A DNA stretch of 64,000 nt from Manduca sexta. Its lineage: Eukaryota; Arthropoda; Insecta; Lepidoptera; Sphingidae. This document shows, piece by piece, positions 23,894 to 35,965 of this stretch; position 1 is the stretch's first letter, and the number at the start of each line of letters is the position of its first letter. Location: assembly GCF_014839805.1 (NCBI RefSeq), contig NC_051116.1, positions 1,240,001 through 1,304,000 of the forward strand. The letters run 5' to 3'. The notes under the pieces were generated by a model that had not been told where the DNA came from, searched no databases, and saw only the letters and a list, made by a program, of their open reading frames with translations. The position numbers and the translations under genes are program-made.

Positions 23894-25744
23894 TGAATAA
23901 AATATGTACTAGGCTATCTACCATTAACGAAATTTACATTTATTTATCAAAACTAACATCTATATTTAATAAAAAGTCTATCTTTAACTCGTCAAAACGT
24001 CAATTACAACTAAAAATGACAGACGACCTCACTCACAAGCACATACATCACGTGTCAATAAAGGTACAAATCAATCATTAAAGCATATAATTACTGCACC
24101 AAAAACGACGAGGTTCAGCGCGAGCCGCACGAAGGTCTTTGTTCAACCTGCCCGTCGGTGTTAAACGGTCATAATGACCACCCTTATATGGACGGTGACC
24201 GTCCTTATACGGTGGTCACTGTCCGTATATGGTAATGGATTTTATAACGTTTACATTTGCCGTCGAGCGGCCGTTTTTCGACGGTGTTGCCAGATGTTAC
24301 AGTGTACACGAGACGTGTTTGATATATTTTTGCCTCTAATCTTGTGTAATTATTAATAAAAATACGTTTTGCAAACTGATTATTAAGGATTACTGTGTAA
24401 AATCTACAGAAAGATGTCTACAATTGTTAAACCACTAATCACTGCTAATAAGAAAATTTAACAACATAAAAAGTTCTATAATTTAGTAACAGGTAACACC
24501 ATTTTTTGTTTAAACACGTTTCACGCACTTCGTTTGATGGCGTGGTTAGTGTTTAACTGTTTTTTTACATTGTTAGCAAGTTGTAAAAAATGATTATACA
24601 CTGGTTACCTTGTGCCAAGTTTATGAACACACTAACGTTTGATATAAAGGACAAGTACTTGTCCATATTTGTTGAATAACGGTTAAAATAGACTACACTG
24701 TTTTAACTTAAATTATATGACAAGTGAAAACCTTATCTGATGATAGACCTCATAGTAGGTCCAAAGATAGAGAATATTTTATTTTTTACGGAAGTATTTA
24801 GGTTAGATATAACAGGTCCCTCTGTGAAACTTTAGGGGAGGCGTACATATATTAAGTAATGGACTTTATGTTGCTGATAATGACGATGACGAACTAGGTA
24901 GATCTCTGGACTACTCACAAACAAACACAAAATTTTAAAGCCCTGAATGGCTCGGCATTGCATTCATAGAACTCAACACTTTCTACCATCAATATACAAC
25001 CTTCTCAATCCACAAAGAATATAGCACAATACGGGCAGATCCGGTGCAGAAGCCAATCCGCTCGTAAAATCAGTAGATCCGTCGTCACAATCAATCCGCC
25101 GGCGCTCGCTGTTCACCGTTAGATAGGTTACCGTTACCACTGCCACTCCGGCTAGCCGGCCGCGCGCCTAACCTATCACTTTGTATCAAGGTTTCTTCTA
25201 ACACCATATTTATGCGTCGGCTCACTAACAGACAACTACAATCTACTATTTGAATTGTGTTAATTAATCATAAGACAACACTACGAAATTGAAGTATTTT
25301 CAGGGGTAGAAAGTATATGTTGATCCAGAAATTGATGTTTGCTAAATTTCATACAGATCCACTCAGCGGTGCGTTTGCTTCTAACAAACATACCCCTTAG
25401 TAGAGATGGCTCAAATATTTTTTACTGAATTATTAACGCTTCAAGATTTAATACTCGAAAAGCTACAATAAAATCTGACACACATATAAACAATCAGCGT
25501 ACAGACAATGCTATCGGCATTGGTGCGCCGGCGCAGCGTGCGCGGAAGAAAGTTTCGTCCATTGTTCGGCAGCGACGTACCGTGACCCCGCGGCTGTGAC
25601 CGAGGGAGAAATGCTGCCATGAGATTACCTTGACAGTACTCGAACTGTGGTAAAGTTGAATTGATTAAATAGTTTAACACGTATTGTTAGTATTTGGGTT
25701 AGACATTACGTGAGATTTTTCCAAAAAAGAATTTTGAAGATATA

Positions 25745-25860
25745 TGCAGTCTGCCAGCCTGCACTAGCCCAGCGCATCGGACTAAAGTATAAACCCTATC
25801 AGTAATAGAGGAGGCCTGTGCTCAGCAGTAAGCAGTATATAGCAGTATATATAATACAAA
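25745..25860 (+). repeat. Shorter copy of the 17455 repeat
   Basis: CTAGCCCAGCGCATCGGACTA, AATAGAGGAGGCCTGTGCTC and GCAGTATATATAATAC match. The inner AGCAGTATATA unit is duplicated. Confidence 0.55.
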
Positions 25861-27109
25861 TATATTGTCATTACATTATGTCAGAAAGATTGTTTCGGTT
25901 GCAACATAAATAATATCTATAAGTTACACATTCATTCATGCATCAACGTCTACATCAATTGTTAAGATGTTGTCGCTACAGTTTATCATTCGCGAGGTTC
26001 ACCATCAAACGACTAATTTATACAATATAGTAACCTCATCGTTTTTACACCATAAATTACTCCTAAATTATCACCCATTCGATTACTACTTGTACATTAA
26101 CCCACGCCATTAAGGACTATTAATACTCGTCATTACACGAACATTATGACACGTAAATGCGAACACATCATTAACAATCTCCTCGCGACGTTACTCCCCT
26201 GGTGAGATTTTGAAGCGAGCCAAGGCGTCGTCCAAACTGGGCGTGCGCGAATTTTTATGAGGCCGAATGTAGTGTGGTCAGATATATTGAGCTTCTGTGA
26301 TGATATCAACGTAAGTCCGCGTTTAAATTAAAGTGGAAAGGGAAGCAGAGATGAAACTGTAAAAAGAAACATGTTTCCGCTGAAACGTAAAAGCGCTTGC
26401 GCAGTGCACGCTGTTGTATGCAGACAGATATATACAAAGCTTTTATATCCAAATAGAAGGACTAGTATACAAGATATATGCGATTTGAGAGTATAACTGT
26501 AGTACCATATTTCACCACTAGAGGCGCTACAAACAATTCCGTCATAATCGATACCAAGTAGCAACATTGAAAAGACAATTAACATTGTTCAACCTGTGCG
26601 ACAAGTTACTTCACTCTAACAATACACTGCACCAAATATCGGTTCATTGTGCACTGTGTACTCGGAAACGCGCGACAGTTGCGCAAGCGCACGCCGTGAC
26701 GCAATGTATCTCGTTTTACGTCGCGTTGTCGTTTAATCACTTTTAATTTACATTATTCAATTGTATCCATAATTTGTATGGGTTGACGTCACGTGGAACT
26801 CTGGTAATTTTGTTGATAGAAGGAATCACAATGTAATTATTTCTATTGTACACGTGATTCCGTCGATTCTAATGTATTTTTTCAGGGACAACAAAGTGAC
26901 TTCACGGCATTGGATGGTAAATGTCAAATAGTAAAAAAACTTGTGTTCTAATTAATGTTAAATTGTAAAACCTGGTTGAAAGTCACCTTACACATTTTAA
27001 TTTCAATTTAAATTAGGTAGAGCGTTTACTATGTAATATCAACCACACATCACACTGTTTTCTGTGGGATATTCAACAATGGTCTTATCCAAACCATTCG
27101 TATCAACCA

Positions 27110-27420
27110 TCTATAATATTTTTGTCGTATATTACAAGACTGCAGCGTTCATGGTCAAGGTGCCGACTGAGATGTTGATCGTCTGAAAAGTCAAAGTTAC
27201 AATATCTACCTACATTTTACAATTATACATTTTTATCCTTATGAAGGTCCATCTACTCGCAATGAGTTACCACTGTCTTGATGGCAACCGCTCTTTTAGG
27301 TTCCAAAGTCCTCGAAACGTCAGAAAAAAGCGAATATATAAAAAACAACAATAAAATCCGAACACTAGTTTTATTTCGATGTCTTAACATTTGCATGGAT
27401 ATGACAAATCAATAATTTTA
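27110..27420. repeat. Two opposed fragments of the ACATTCGCGTAAACATA repeat family
   Basis: Positions 27110-27235 carry the GCAGCGTTCATGGTCAAGG end in one orientation, and 27295-27420 carry TCCTCGAAACGTCAG to ATTTGCATGGATATGAC in the other. They sit about 60 bases apart. Confidence 0.45.
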
Positions 27421-27669
27421 TCCGTTCTATCTAGCCATTTGCCTAACAATATAATTATAAGCTATAGCTTCAGTTACAATTTTCCGGTGTGCGCTCCCCC
27501 CGTGCCACAATACTGACCGTATCCTTTAAACGAAGCGTGAAGAGTCCAATGTAGGTCGTCATTGCGACAACTTGATTTGCTTCGTTGAACGTAATGATAA
27601 ATTAAACATTCTGATAGATCAAGTTATATTTAAGATTGTAAATGGTTTGAGTCGCTTGCTTGTGGTAAC

Positions 27670-27930
27670 ATATCTTTTATATCCGCCCGGATTAAAACCC
27701 GATATAGCGGTGCACGTAAGTGTAGCGTTCCGGGATCAGCCTGTTTACATCCGACTCCAATAGGCCGGCATAATTGTGTCGTGTGCCAAGGGGTAATCGT
27801 CTCTCGTCAGTAACATTGAATTGGAATAATTGTGTCGTGTGCCGAGTAGTAACCATCACTCGTCAGTCGACATTCGATTGAACCCCACTCCACTTATCAT
27901 CAGGTGCCACCATCACATCATCACTTTACC
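27670..27930 (+). repeat. Interspersed repeat, same family as 52990-53345
   Basis: It shares TATATCCGCCCGGATTA, GTAGCGTTCCGGGATCA and CGGCATAATTGTGTCGTGTG. The middle part (GGCATAATTGTGTCGTGTGCC to CGTCAGT) is repeated imperfectly within the element, about 60 bases apart. Confidence 0.55.
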
Positions 27931-29589
27931 ATGTACGTATAAAAAAAACTTATTGCAGTATCAAAATTGTACTTTATGCTTGTAGCGTACAAATTCTTTT
28001 CCCAACATTATCAAACTTTTCATTTATATGTAGAATAAACAAGCACATACAATAAAAAGTCGTTTCAGAAACATCATTAAAACTCACAAGTTCGTATGAA
28101 TATAAAAAAATATACAGTGTTCAAAAACATATTTGCATAAAAACCTTTAGCGAAACAAAAACACAAAAGACAATGTCATTTTGCAGATACAACACTTTAC
28201 TTCGTGTATGCCACAGTGGACTATATACGAGGTAGGCATAATGAACACCTGTGCAAACTATGTTCACTATTTTGTGTGTATTGAAAATACTTTTATTAGT
28301 TACTTTAGCATTAAAATTGTGTATCATACGTATTTCAAAGTAGCTGTAAAGGTATTTTAGTAACATACAGAGTTAATATTGTGATAAATACTTAGCAGTG
28401 AAAAAATCACAATTAGTATTTGCATTTTTGTACAATAAAAAGTCTCATAAAAATAAATTATATAATACACATATCTAAATAAATGTATCAGTATGAATCA
28501 TAAACCACATACATAAATAATAGATCACAAACGTTCATAAAAACGCCTGTTCAGCACAGCGTAGAAAATTGTATATTAGACAACGCATACCAGATGACTA
28601 AGGGTCCGTTTTAATTCGTCCTAATTAAACTTCCCAAATAGCTATGACCTTGCGTTGACAAATGCCAAGTCACAAAGCTACATAGATTGTTAAAAATTGT
28701 CATAGAAACACGGGTTTTAACACGAACTAATCTGCACATACGTCAGTTTTGTGTTTACGATGTTTATTTGTTCTCAAAAATATTTTATATTTCTGTTCTT
28801 TGTAACTAAAAATCTAAAGCACATTGCAATTGAAATCAATTACTAATACAAAGTACGATATCTCATTCAAATCACTCTAACTCCACACAAATAACACACA
28901 AATTTACAGCATTAATACTGCACTTTTTTCTTTTGCAAAATAGCAGGTAGGAAACGGTTGGTTGGCAGGTCAACACTAAAGAAATTACCTCGTAAAGCGG
29001 ATGAATTGTGCTCGCAGCGGCTCAAGGCGCTAGATTAAAGCTTTCCCGCCGCATTAAAAGGGTAGCCAGGCGCAAATCTACTTTTTATTGTTGTTGGTTA
29101 ATTGGAAATGTGAGCGGAGAAAACGGCAGGCGAGACAAGATTGTTTCGAGCCACTTTTGAAAAGATTCGAAGCGTTGTTAAAGTTGGTTTTAAATCGTGT
29201 ATTCTGGAATCTGGATCACAGCTGATTATGGTACATAAAATACGTGTGAAGAACTATATATTCTAAAGCATTGGGTGACAAATTTAGCCAAAGCATTGAT
29301 TTGCACTCACATCGAATCTCGTTTAAGAGACCTATCACGTAAAAAAGCCGTACAAATCAAAATCTTCCACATCAGATATTACACCCAATATACGCTTCAA
29401 ACACACTCTTTGTTAAGTTTCTTGTAACAATACAGAATAATGAAATAATTTGGACGGTTAGTGGCGCAACCGTCACGGCACACGATCGCCGTCGCCTTGG
29501 CCGCCCGACAGCGGATCCGCGAAATTCGGCCGAAGCATCGAAGCGCCGGCTATTCGAATACGAGGTCGCTGACGAATATCTCTTTATTA

Positions 29590-29690
29590 CAGCACTTTGC
29601 TGGAGGCAGAATGCTTTTAACAGATCGGTTTGGAAAACTTTGGGGAGGCAGTGGTCTTCCTGTGGCTGATAATAATGATGATTCATCGTA
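29590..29690 (+). mobile_element. RTE-like LINE 3' end fragment
   Basis: GATCGGTTTGGAAAACTTTGG, GGAGGCAGTGGTCTTCCTG and the GATAATAATGATGATTC end match the pattern of the RTE tail seen at 53075-53235 and 62700. Confidence 0.6.
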
Positions 29691-30958
29691 ACATTTTGCT
29701 TGTAGGGATACTAAAACGATTTGCCCAGAGTGTGGATGTGAGACTGGCAGTTAGTTAACCTTATCCTTTCTACAATATACCAGACAAAGTATGTTGCATC
29801 AAACCCACATTGAAAGGGTAGCTTAAAGTTTTGGATAAAGTAACTGAAGACGATTGAATTTACTATACTAAACGCCTTGCTGTCTATACACAAATCCCTT
29901 GCATCATCTCGTGTAACGTACAAACACACAAACCGATCTAGCACAAGTACGACCGGTCGCGACTGGCACTCGAACACGACGCCTCTGTCTAAATAACTAC
30001 TCAATAGTCATACTCCGAACCATACTAAGATGCAAGTATTAGGATTTGCTAGGTGATATCTCATATGGAAGAAGTAGAGAATTGTTTATTTGTCAAGCAG
30101 TATTATGCAAGCACCTTTAATATTTAATATCTCAAAGTCACAAACGATGACGTAAATCATGTTTTGTCGGAGTGTGTGCAGCGTGGACCTCATACTTTGA
30201 GTTTTAATATGAGCAGTATAAATAGTTTTTTGTCGGTTCCTGTATCAGAAGTTAGTAGACACGGGTAAAAGTGGACGTACGGAGCGACATAGTCGTGAAA
30301 TAACGACCAAGCTCGTTAAACAAAGACTTAAAAAAAAAGTCACAAACACAATGTAGTACAAACAAGGTTTGGTGTTGCTATCTAAGATGTTTTTATTACA
30401 TAGATACGTTCTCCGAGCTCAATACTAGCAAGACGAAAGCAAGATAATTGCCTGACGTTTACTCAGTCAACCTCCAACCACTGTCGCGACTAGTCGGCTT
30501 ACTAACCCTTTGTATTTTGTTAATCTATTTGTAAAACGTCATTGTTTGGTGGGTCACTAGTATAACTAACCATCAGACGACAACTCGCTCCAACAACACC
30601 CAAACCCGATACAAATTTTGCAATTCGCACATGCATCTGTCTCGCTACGGGGATCGAAGTGCGAACGCGCGGTCACGTTTCACTGTTAACGCGCGAATAG
30701 CACACGATGGGAATACAAATGGACAATCAATATACATGCGTTCCTACGATGGTACATATTGTTTGCATAGGTTTTTAAAATTGTCTGCGTTAAACCAATT
30801 TTGCATTCATTCAATAAAATCGCTTTAGTTTGTTTAAATAACTAGCATATTGTAATTTTCATGTATTATTTTAAAGTATTGTACATAATTACCGGTATGT
30901 AATTAATATTTAGTATCTATGTATTATGACATTTTATTCAATATCATTGCTCTCGAAT

Positions 30959-31258
30959 TTAAGGCGATACCTCAAGGTCCATTTTCATACATTTTGTTTC
31001 ACCTTTAATCTGGGTAACTAAACAAGTATTGGCAAGTAAAGAATTTAAATTCACGTCTAGTTAGTGATTAGTTCTCGCAGTTGAAAGAAAAACGTAAAAA
31101 TAATTAATAATCATGGATATTTCGGCCTTTAAAATTTAATATGACGAAATTTTTAACTAGACGTGAATTTAAATTCTTTACTTGCCAATACTTGTTTAGT
31201 TACCCAGATTAAAGGTGAAACAAAATGTATGAAAATGGACCTTGAGATATCGCCTTAA
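30959..31258. mobile_element. Near-perfect fold-back element with TTAA ends (piggyBac-type MITE candidate)
   Basis: Arms 30959-31063 and 31154-31258 are inverted copies, 105 bases each, with one mismatch that I can see (CCTC versus ATCTC side, near 30971 and 31246). Both outer ends are TTAA next to GGCGATA, the target site used by piggyBac-superfamily transposons. The 90-bp spacer is AT-rich and non-coding. The near identity of the arms suggests a young insertion or arm homogenisation. Confidence 0.8.
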
Positions 31259-31449
31259 CATTCTACAACCATAAAATACGTTAATTTAAAAATAGAATCC
31301 AACGTAAACAAATGAAACTGCAATTGACCATAAAACACACGTCGTAAACACATTAAACACTTATATGTGACATAAAATAGTTTTGTATCTTTAAGTGGTA
31401 CATAAATAACGATATATTTAAAGATAATGACAGGTGTTGTTCCTTGCTT

Positions 31450-31662
31450 GTAATGCGTGCGCAATACGTCCAACGCTCTAAGTCCTGAGGTTCGAATGCG
31501 GGTAAGGCAAGGTATTTTGAGTTTCCTACATCAGCTGATAGTCTGAAATATATGCCGAATATTGGCGATCGTCAGAACAAATCATACAAAGCGAAAACGG
31601 GATACTCTGTTTCCACTTCTGTCTACCCTTTAATGGATAAAGGCGTGATGTGTGTGTACAAT
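31450..31662 (+). mobile_element. tRNA-derived SINE, strongly diverged
   Basis: Recognisable parts are the A-box-like gtaatgcgtgcgcaatacgtc, the B-box-like GAGGTTCGAATGC, and the tail taaaggcgtgatgtgtgtg. The middle is hard to align by eye. Confidence 0.5.
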
Positions 31663-33010
31663 AAACTGGTCTGTCGGTTGATCCGACGCCCTCGCCTTAT
31701 CGGCGACGAGGTGTCGACCTTCCCGCGACCGAGGTCGACTCGACGGCCTATCTGAGGTGTTTTAACTGGACGTTAACTAACTTTTAGATTGATAACGGCG
31801 GTGTCATTCATTTGAAAAGATTTAACGGAGCGAAAGTGATTAAATATATATAATTAATAAGTTCTATCGCATATATTTAGATTATAGAGATATACATGCA
31901 ATAGTACTTAACAGTAAATAATAATTGAACATCAGTCTATTTAATATTTCCTTGTTTTTATCATAATTATTATGATATATACTGCATATCACACAGTATA
32001 CACATTCGTAATCTTTGTAACTATATCTTTAAAAAACAAACACGTGAAACTAATGGCCGACAAGTGACGACAGTTTTAATTTATAGGTTTCCACTATGAA
32101 AACATTGCCTGACAAGATATAAATAGTTTTCCACATTACAAGTCTACCAGCGGCGAACAAAGGGCAAAAGTGAACTTGGTGGTAACTGGTAAGTAATCAT
32201 CTCAAATTATCGTAATATTGTAAGAAACACAAGACAGCAGCTGTTCCCATACGTACAGTATTGCTTTAAACTATTGCAATATAACAAAGTTAAAAGAACA
32301 TAAAAACTACTTGAAAAAACACGTGTCCACCAACATATCTTTAAAACCGCCAATAAACATGAGCAGTTTTAAAACCGCAACACTCCAAAGTGTTCATCAA
32401 ACCGAAAATGACCAATGAAACTTTAGTACGTCAATGCGCACGAGTGCACGCTCGCGAGTCGCGGCTACAATCTCGCGGTCACGTTTGCCTTTATCTTAAT
32501 ACTAAATAATTACCATTACACATAGCCGAGTTTACTTCGCCACGTTATAATAAATAAAAATCCATTGTGTTGAATGCTCGCAATTTTAAAATTAAAAAAT
32601 AAAAATATTAACACCGCGAAAAAATCCGTAAAATAGTTTAATTTTAATATTAAAAATAAAAAGTTCAAATATTCGATGTGTTTCTCTTCGCGTATTTTTA
32701 AGTAATTGAGAGAGTATTTAAAGACAATGTTTAGATTGATATATATTCATGAACACAAACGAAACTTTTATAGTTTTTATAATACAAGAAAACGCTTCGT
32801 ACCTACGGAACATACGATTCAAAATATGAATCATTAAAAGCAATATAAATAGTCAACAATTATAAAAAAACCAGTTCATTATCATTGAAATTTCGAGAAC
32901 AAACCCCATTCACATGACAAATCAATACCCATCAACTAACGCATCACAAACAAAACGTTAATAATTAAAAGACCTCGACAAAGCTAGTTTTCTACAAACA
33001 CTCGACACGC

Positions 33011-33068
33011 TATCAGTTTAGTCAAAGGAACGTTTATCTCTTATCAGACTGTGTGATAACGCGATAAC
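33011..33068. promoter_or_regulatory. Cluster of five GATA-factor motifs
   Basis: TATCAG (33011), TTATCT (33033), TTATCAG (33041), TGATAAC (33054) and CGATAAC (33062) fall within 58 bases. GATA factors bind WGATAR in either orientation. It lies in what I read as an intron, so an enhancer is possible. Confidence 0.3.
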
Positions 33069-33262
33069 CGCTCGGATACATGCGAATGATGTCATACGTG
33101 TTGTTTCGCCGAGACTTTCTATCGCATAAATGATGTTTTCATTTATTATTTGAGTGATTGTTTGAAACACGGTATAAAACAAATTCTAAATTATTTTTTA
33201 ACAGTATAAAAATCATGTGCCTTCGGTGGCCATGTTGATGGTTATACGCAGCTCCGTAAATC

Positions 33263-33440
33263 TATACTTATAAGTTGAAGAGTGTGTTTGTTTGAACGCG
33301 CTAATCTCGGAAACTACTAGACCGATTTTGATTTTTTTTTAATCATAAGAAGCTACATTACTCTTGAGTGCTATAGACTACTTTTTATCCCGGAAAAACG
33401 TTTTCACGTTAGTGGAACCGCAGGCAAAACCTAGTATCTA
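33263..33440 (+). repeat. Interspersed repeat (AAACTACTAGACCGATTT type)
   Basis: The series TATACTTATAAGTTGAAGAG, GGAAACTACTAGACCGATTT, AGCTACATTACTCTTGAGTG and TTTATCCCGGAAAAACG recurs, in various states of decay, at 46930-47085, 43275-43440, 49685-49800 and 54950-55145 (plus), and at 16700-16830 and 49430-49560 (minus). Confidence 0.55.
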
Positions 33441-34763
33441 ATAACCGACATACGACCATTTGTAATTTGCATAACCAATAAATTTTTCTATCAACTAATT
33501 GCCACACAACTGGATTCTAACCCGCGACTTTACAAGGCCACGGCTTATCTACTAAACACAATTGACAAACGCTTGGACAAATTACCCAACACTTGGAAAC
33601 TGACATAATGTACATTACGATATTAAACACGAAACACAACCGATAACGTGTTTACGAAACTTAAATTTATATTTTTCAGAAACTAATCTTCCATTTTTAG
33701 AATATACATTCAGAATTAATGTATTTAACAGTTTTAACATGTATATTTGTTATGTAACGTTTATATTTATAGTGTATTTACATCATTGTGAAAAAATCAC
33801 ACTTTTTTTTTTCATAAATGTGTATTTTTTGTTGCATTCAACCAATAGTCACATCCTTTACGATTTTAACATTGGGTTTCTCGCAACGCTACCACAAACT
33901 GCATCAGTGGAGACGGGTCTATAGAACCCGATTCCTGCCATGTTCTAATTATGTAGATTTTAAAAAGAATCTAATTATCATTACAACGATTTACAGACCG
34001 CATATTATTAGTATATGTTGTGTCGCGTTCCTTTTCGGAAAACATCACCTTTCGCCACTGAACGACATTCAACATTGCCTCCTCATTTCCTATTCTTAAT
34101 TATGCTCACAATTCTCAACAGAAAAATATACATTTACTAAAAGGAAAAACACAAGATGGCCTCACAATAAATCGATGCAATCCGTTGTACAAATCGACAA
34201 ACACATTAAACATGCAATCAGAATGGAGATAGCGCGGTCTAAATACACGAACGATCACCTAAATCGGTGAGTGTTCGATAAATACGCGAATATTCGCGAT
34301 ATCCAGTAGAATATGCATTATTCTAAGAATGTTATTAAATGGTATGATATGGTATGTATAATATTTAATGTTCATAAGTGATATTAAATAAAATTAATAT
34401 ACGGGATAAGAATGATTCAATAAAGTTAGAATTGGTTATTTTTATCCTATTCCGCGGTAATTTAATAATAAGTATACATTCTGAATTTTTTTTACTTTGT
34501 AATACATTTAATTTAAGGCAGAATGTCGCGAAATTTTATACAAGAATAAAGGACCATATGATTTAAATTTTCGACTAAAGCAATGTTAAAATAACCTTTC
34601 TTCATTAAGGCCGAAAATTAAAATTGGATGCACACTCGTTTCGAATCTCAACCCATAAATTAAATGACCTTTAATTACCTAATTAACAACTAATCTCAGA
34701 TTCATTCCCTGCAATCTATATAAACCATAGTTTATAGGCTCACCCACTTTTACATAGGACCAT

Positions 34764-35036
34764 AACATAGTAGATTATAATACAACAAGATACCCCGGGG
34801 CCGTCCCATATGCGCCGAAGTATTCCATCGGCTATATACTCAGTCCAATGCTCGCTCGGATGATGCTATACTCCCGAATGTCGACATTGGGCCGTAAGAC
34901 CGGTGAAACCAACTCACCGCCGCACAAAAATTGGTTGACTATATATGGAAATGATATCCCTGCCTACACCGCGACAAGAAACAGCGTGATGCTACGTACC
35001 ACATTTCTCCACTCCCCATTCACCCGAGAACAAAAT
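34764..35036 (+). other. Unassigned open frame in a GC-rich block, possibly repeat-derived
   Basis: One plus frame stays open from about 34764 to the TAG at 35037-35039 (first internal ATG at 34848). It contains stretches such as YPGAVPYAPKYSIGYILSP and GETNSPPHKNWLTIYGNDIP. Base composition is clearly higher in GC than the neighbours. No splice sites were identified. I suspect a transposon 3' fragment or a decayed gene piece, but cannot name it. Confidence 0.2.
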
Positions 35037-35849
35037 TAGTATCGTTAACCAACCACACGGGCGCGTTCACATGCGATTTGTACGTGGGACGGTACAACGA
35101 AACGATACGAACGTGACTGCACTGCATATGGACACCGCTTTAGATGAACGATAACTGCGAAATGTTAAAAGGGTTGTTAAAAAAAATATGTACAGCTTCA
35201 TTACTGCAATGGGAGTTTGTTTTATCTTGGTACGGTCAGACTCATAAGTCAACGAACAAATTCAAAGCTTAAGTTTAATAGAAACTTTTTTTCTTAGCGT
35301 GGAGTAAAGTAAATGGTTTATAATTTTATATCTGTGAAGAAAAATAATAACATGAAAGTGTATAGGCCACTTGAATTGGAATTAAAGATAAATGCAACGA
35401 GGTTCTAAAGTGAGATATATATCAACAAGATATCTTGCAAAAGTCTACTTCCATAGATTTTTTACCGTGTAAACAATCACAGCAAAATTACTTATGGCAA
35501 ATTTTTGAAGCTTGTAGGACTTGAGCCGGGTCGCACGTGTATAGAATTATTGAAATATTGAATGAATGAATCCCTCCTAGTGGAATATCAGCCCTGGAAG
35601 CCAATCTTAACGGAGGTCAACCACGCAGGAGATATTAAAGTGCACAAGTGGATGCAATACATAGGTGCACTCTCTGTTCCTTCACCTCTCATAGTCCGGT
35701 GAGACGGCAATCCGACATGACCGGAGAAAGATTAAAATATGAATGCTAATGTAAATCTGGAGGTTCTTACGCAAACTTGATAGTATAAATGTAGTACAAA
35801 ATGTTCTAGCAAAGGGATAAATTACGTCGACACGTCTCGATCGTGTCCA

Positions 35850-35965
35850 ATTATGGAGTCTTCGAAAGGACGAGAGAAAATAATAATATAAAAAACCGCG
35901 ATAACATCCGCAAAATAGTTTTATTTTAATGTCCAACATTCGCGTAAACATAAGAAATCAAAAAC
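35850..35965 (+). repeat. Copy of the ACATTCGCGTAAACATA repeat family
   Basis: AAAAAACCGCGATAACATCC and CCAACATTCGCGTAAACATA closely match the copies at 11440 and 59080. Confidence 0.6.

Larger units (their letters stand above)
23900..29580. other. Non-coding stretch, GC-rich islands near 25.1, 25.5 and 29.5 kb
   Basis: It is mostly AT-rich with no supported exon. GC-rich patches at 25080-25165, 25500-25620 and 29455-29570 have open frames on one or both strands but no convincing splice or start signals. Two interspersed repeats are listed separately. Confidence 0.35.

Noticed and set aside
25441..25680. Minus-strand ORF near 25.5 kb as an exon
   Set aside because: ATG at about 25622 gives a 59-codon coding-like frame, but the only nearby donor (CACG|GTACGT) is weak and out of phase with the other exons; left as a GC-rich island.
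29372..29691. Overlapping ORFs on both strands near 29.5 kb
   Set aside because: They include an RTE tail at the right end. The GC-rich left part is open on both strands and has no start or splice support.
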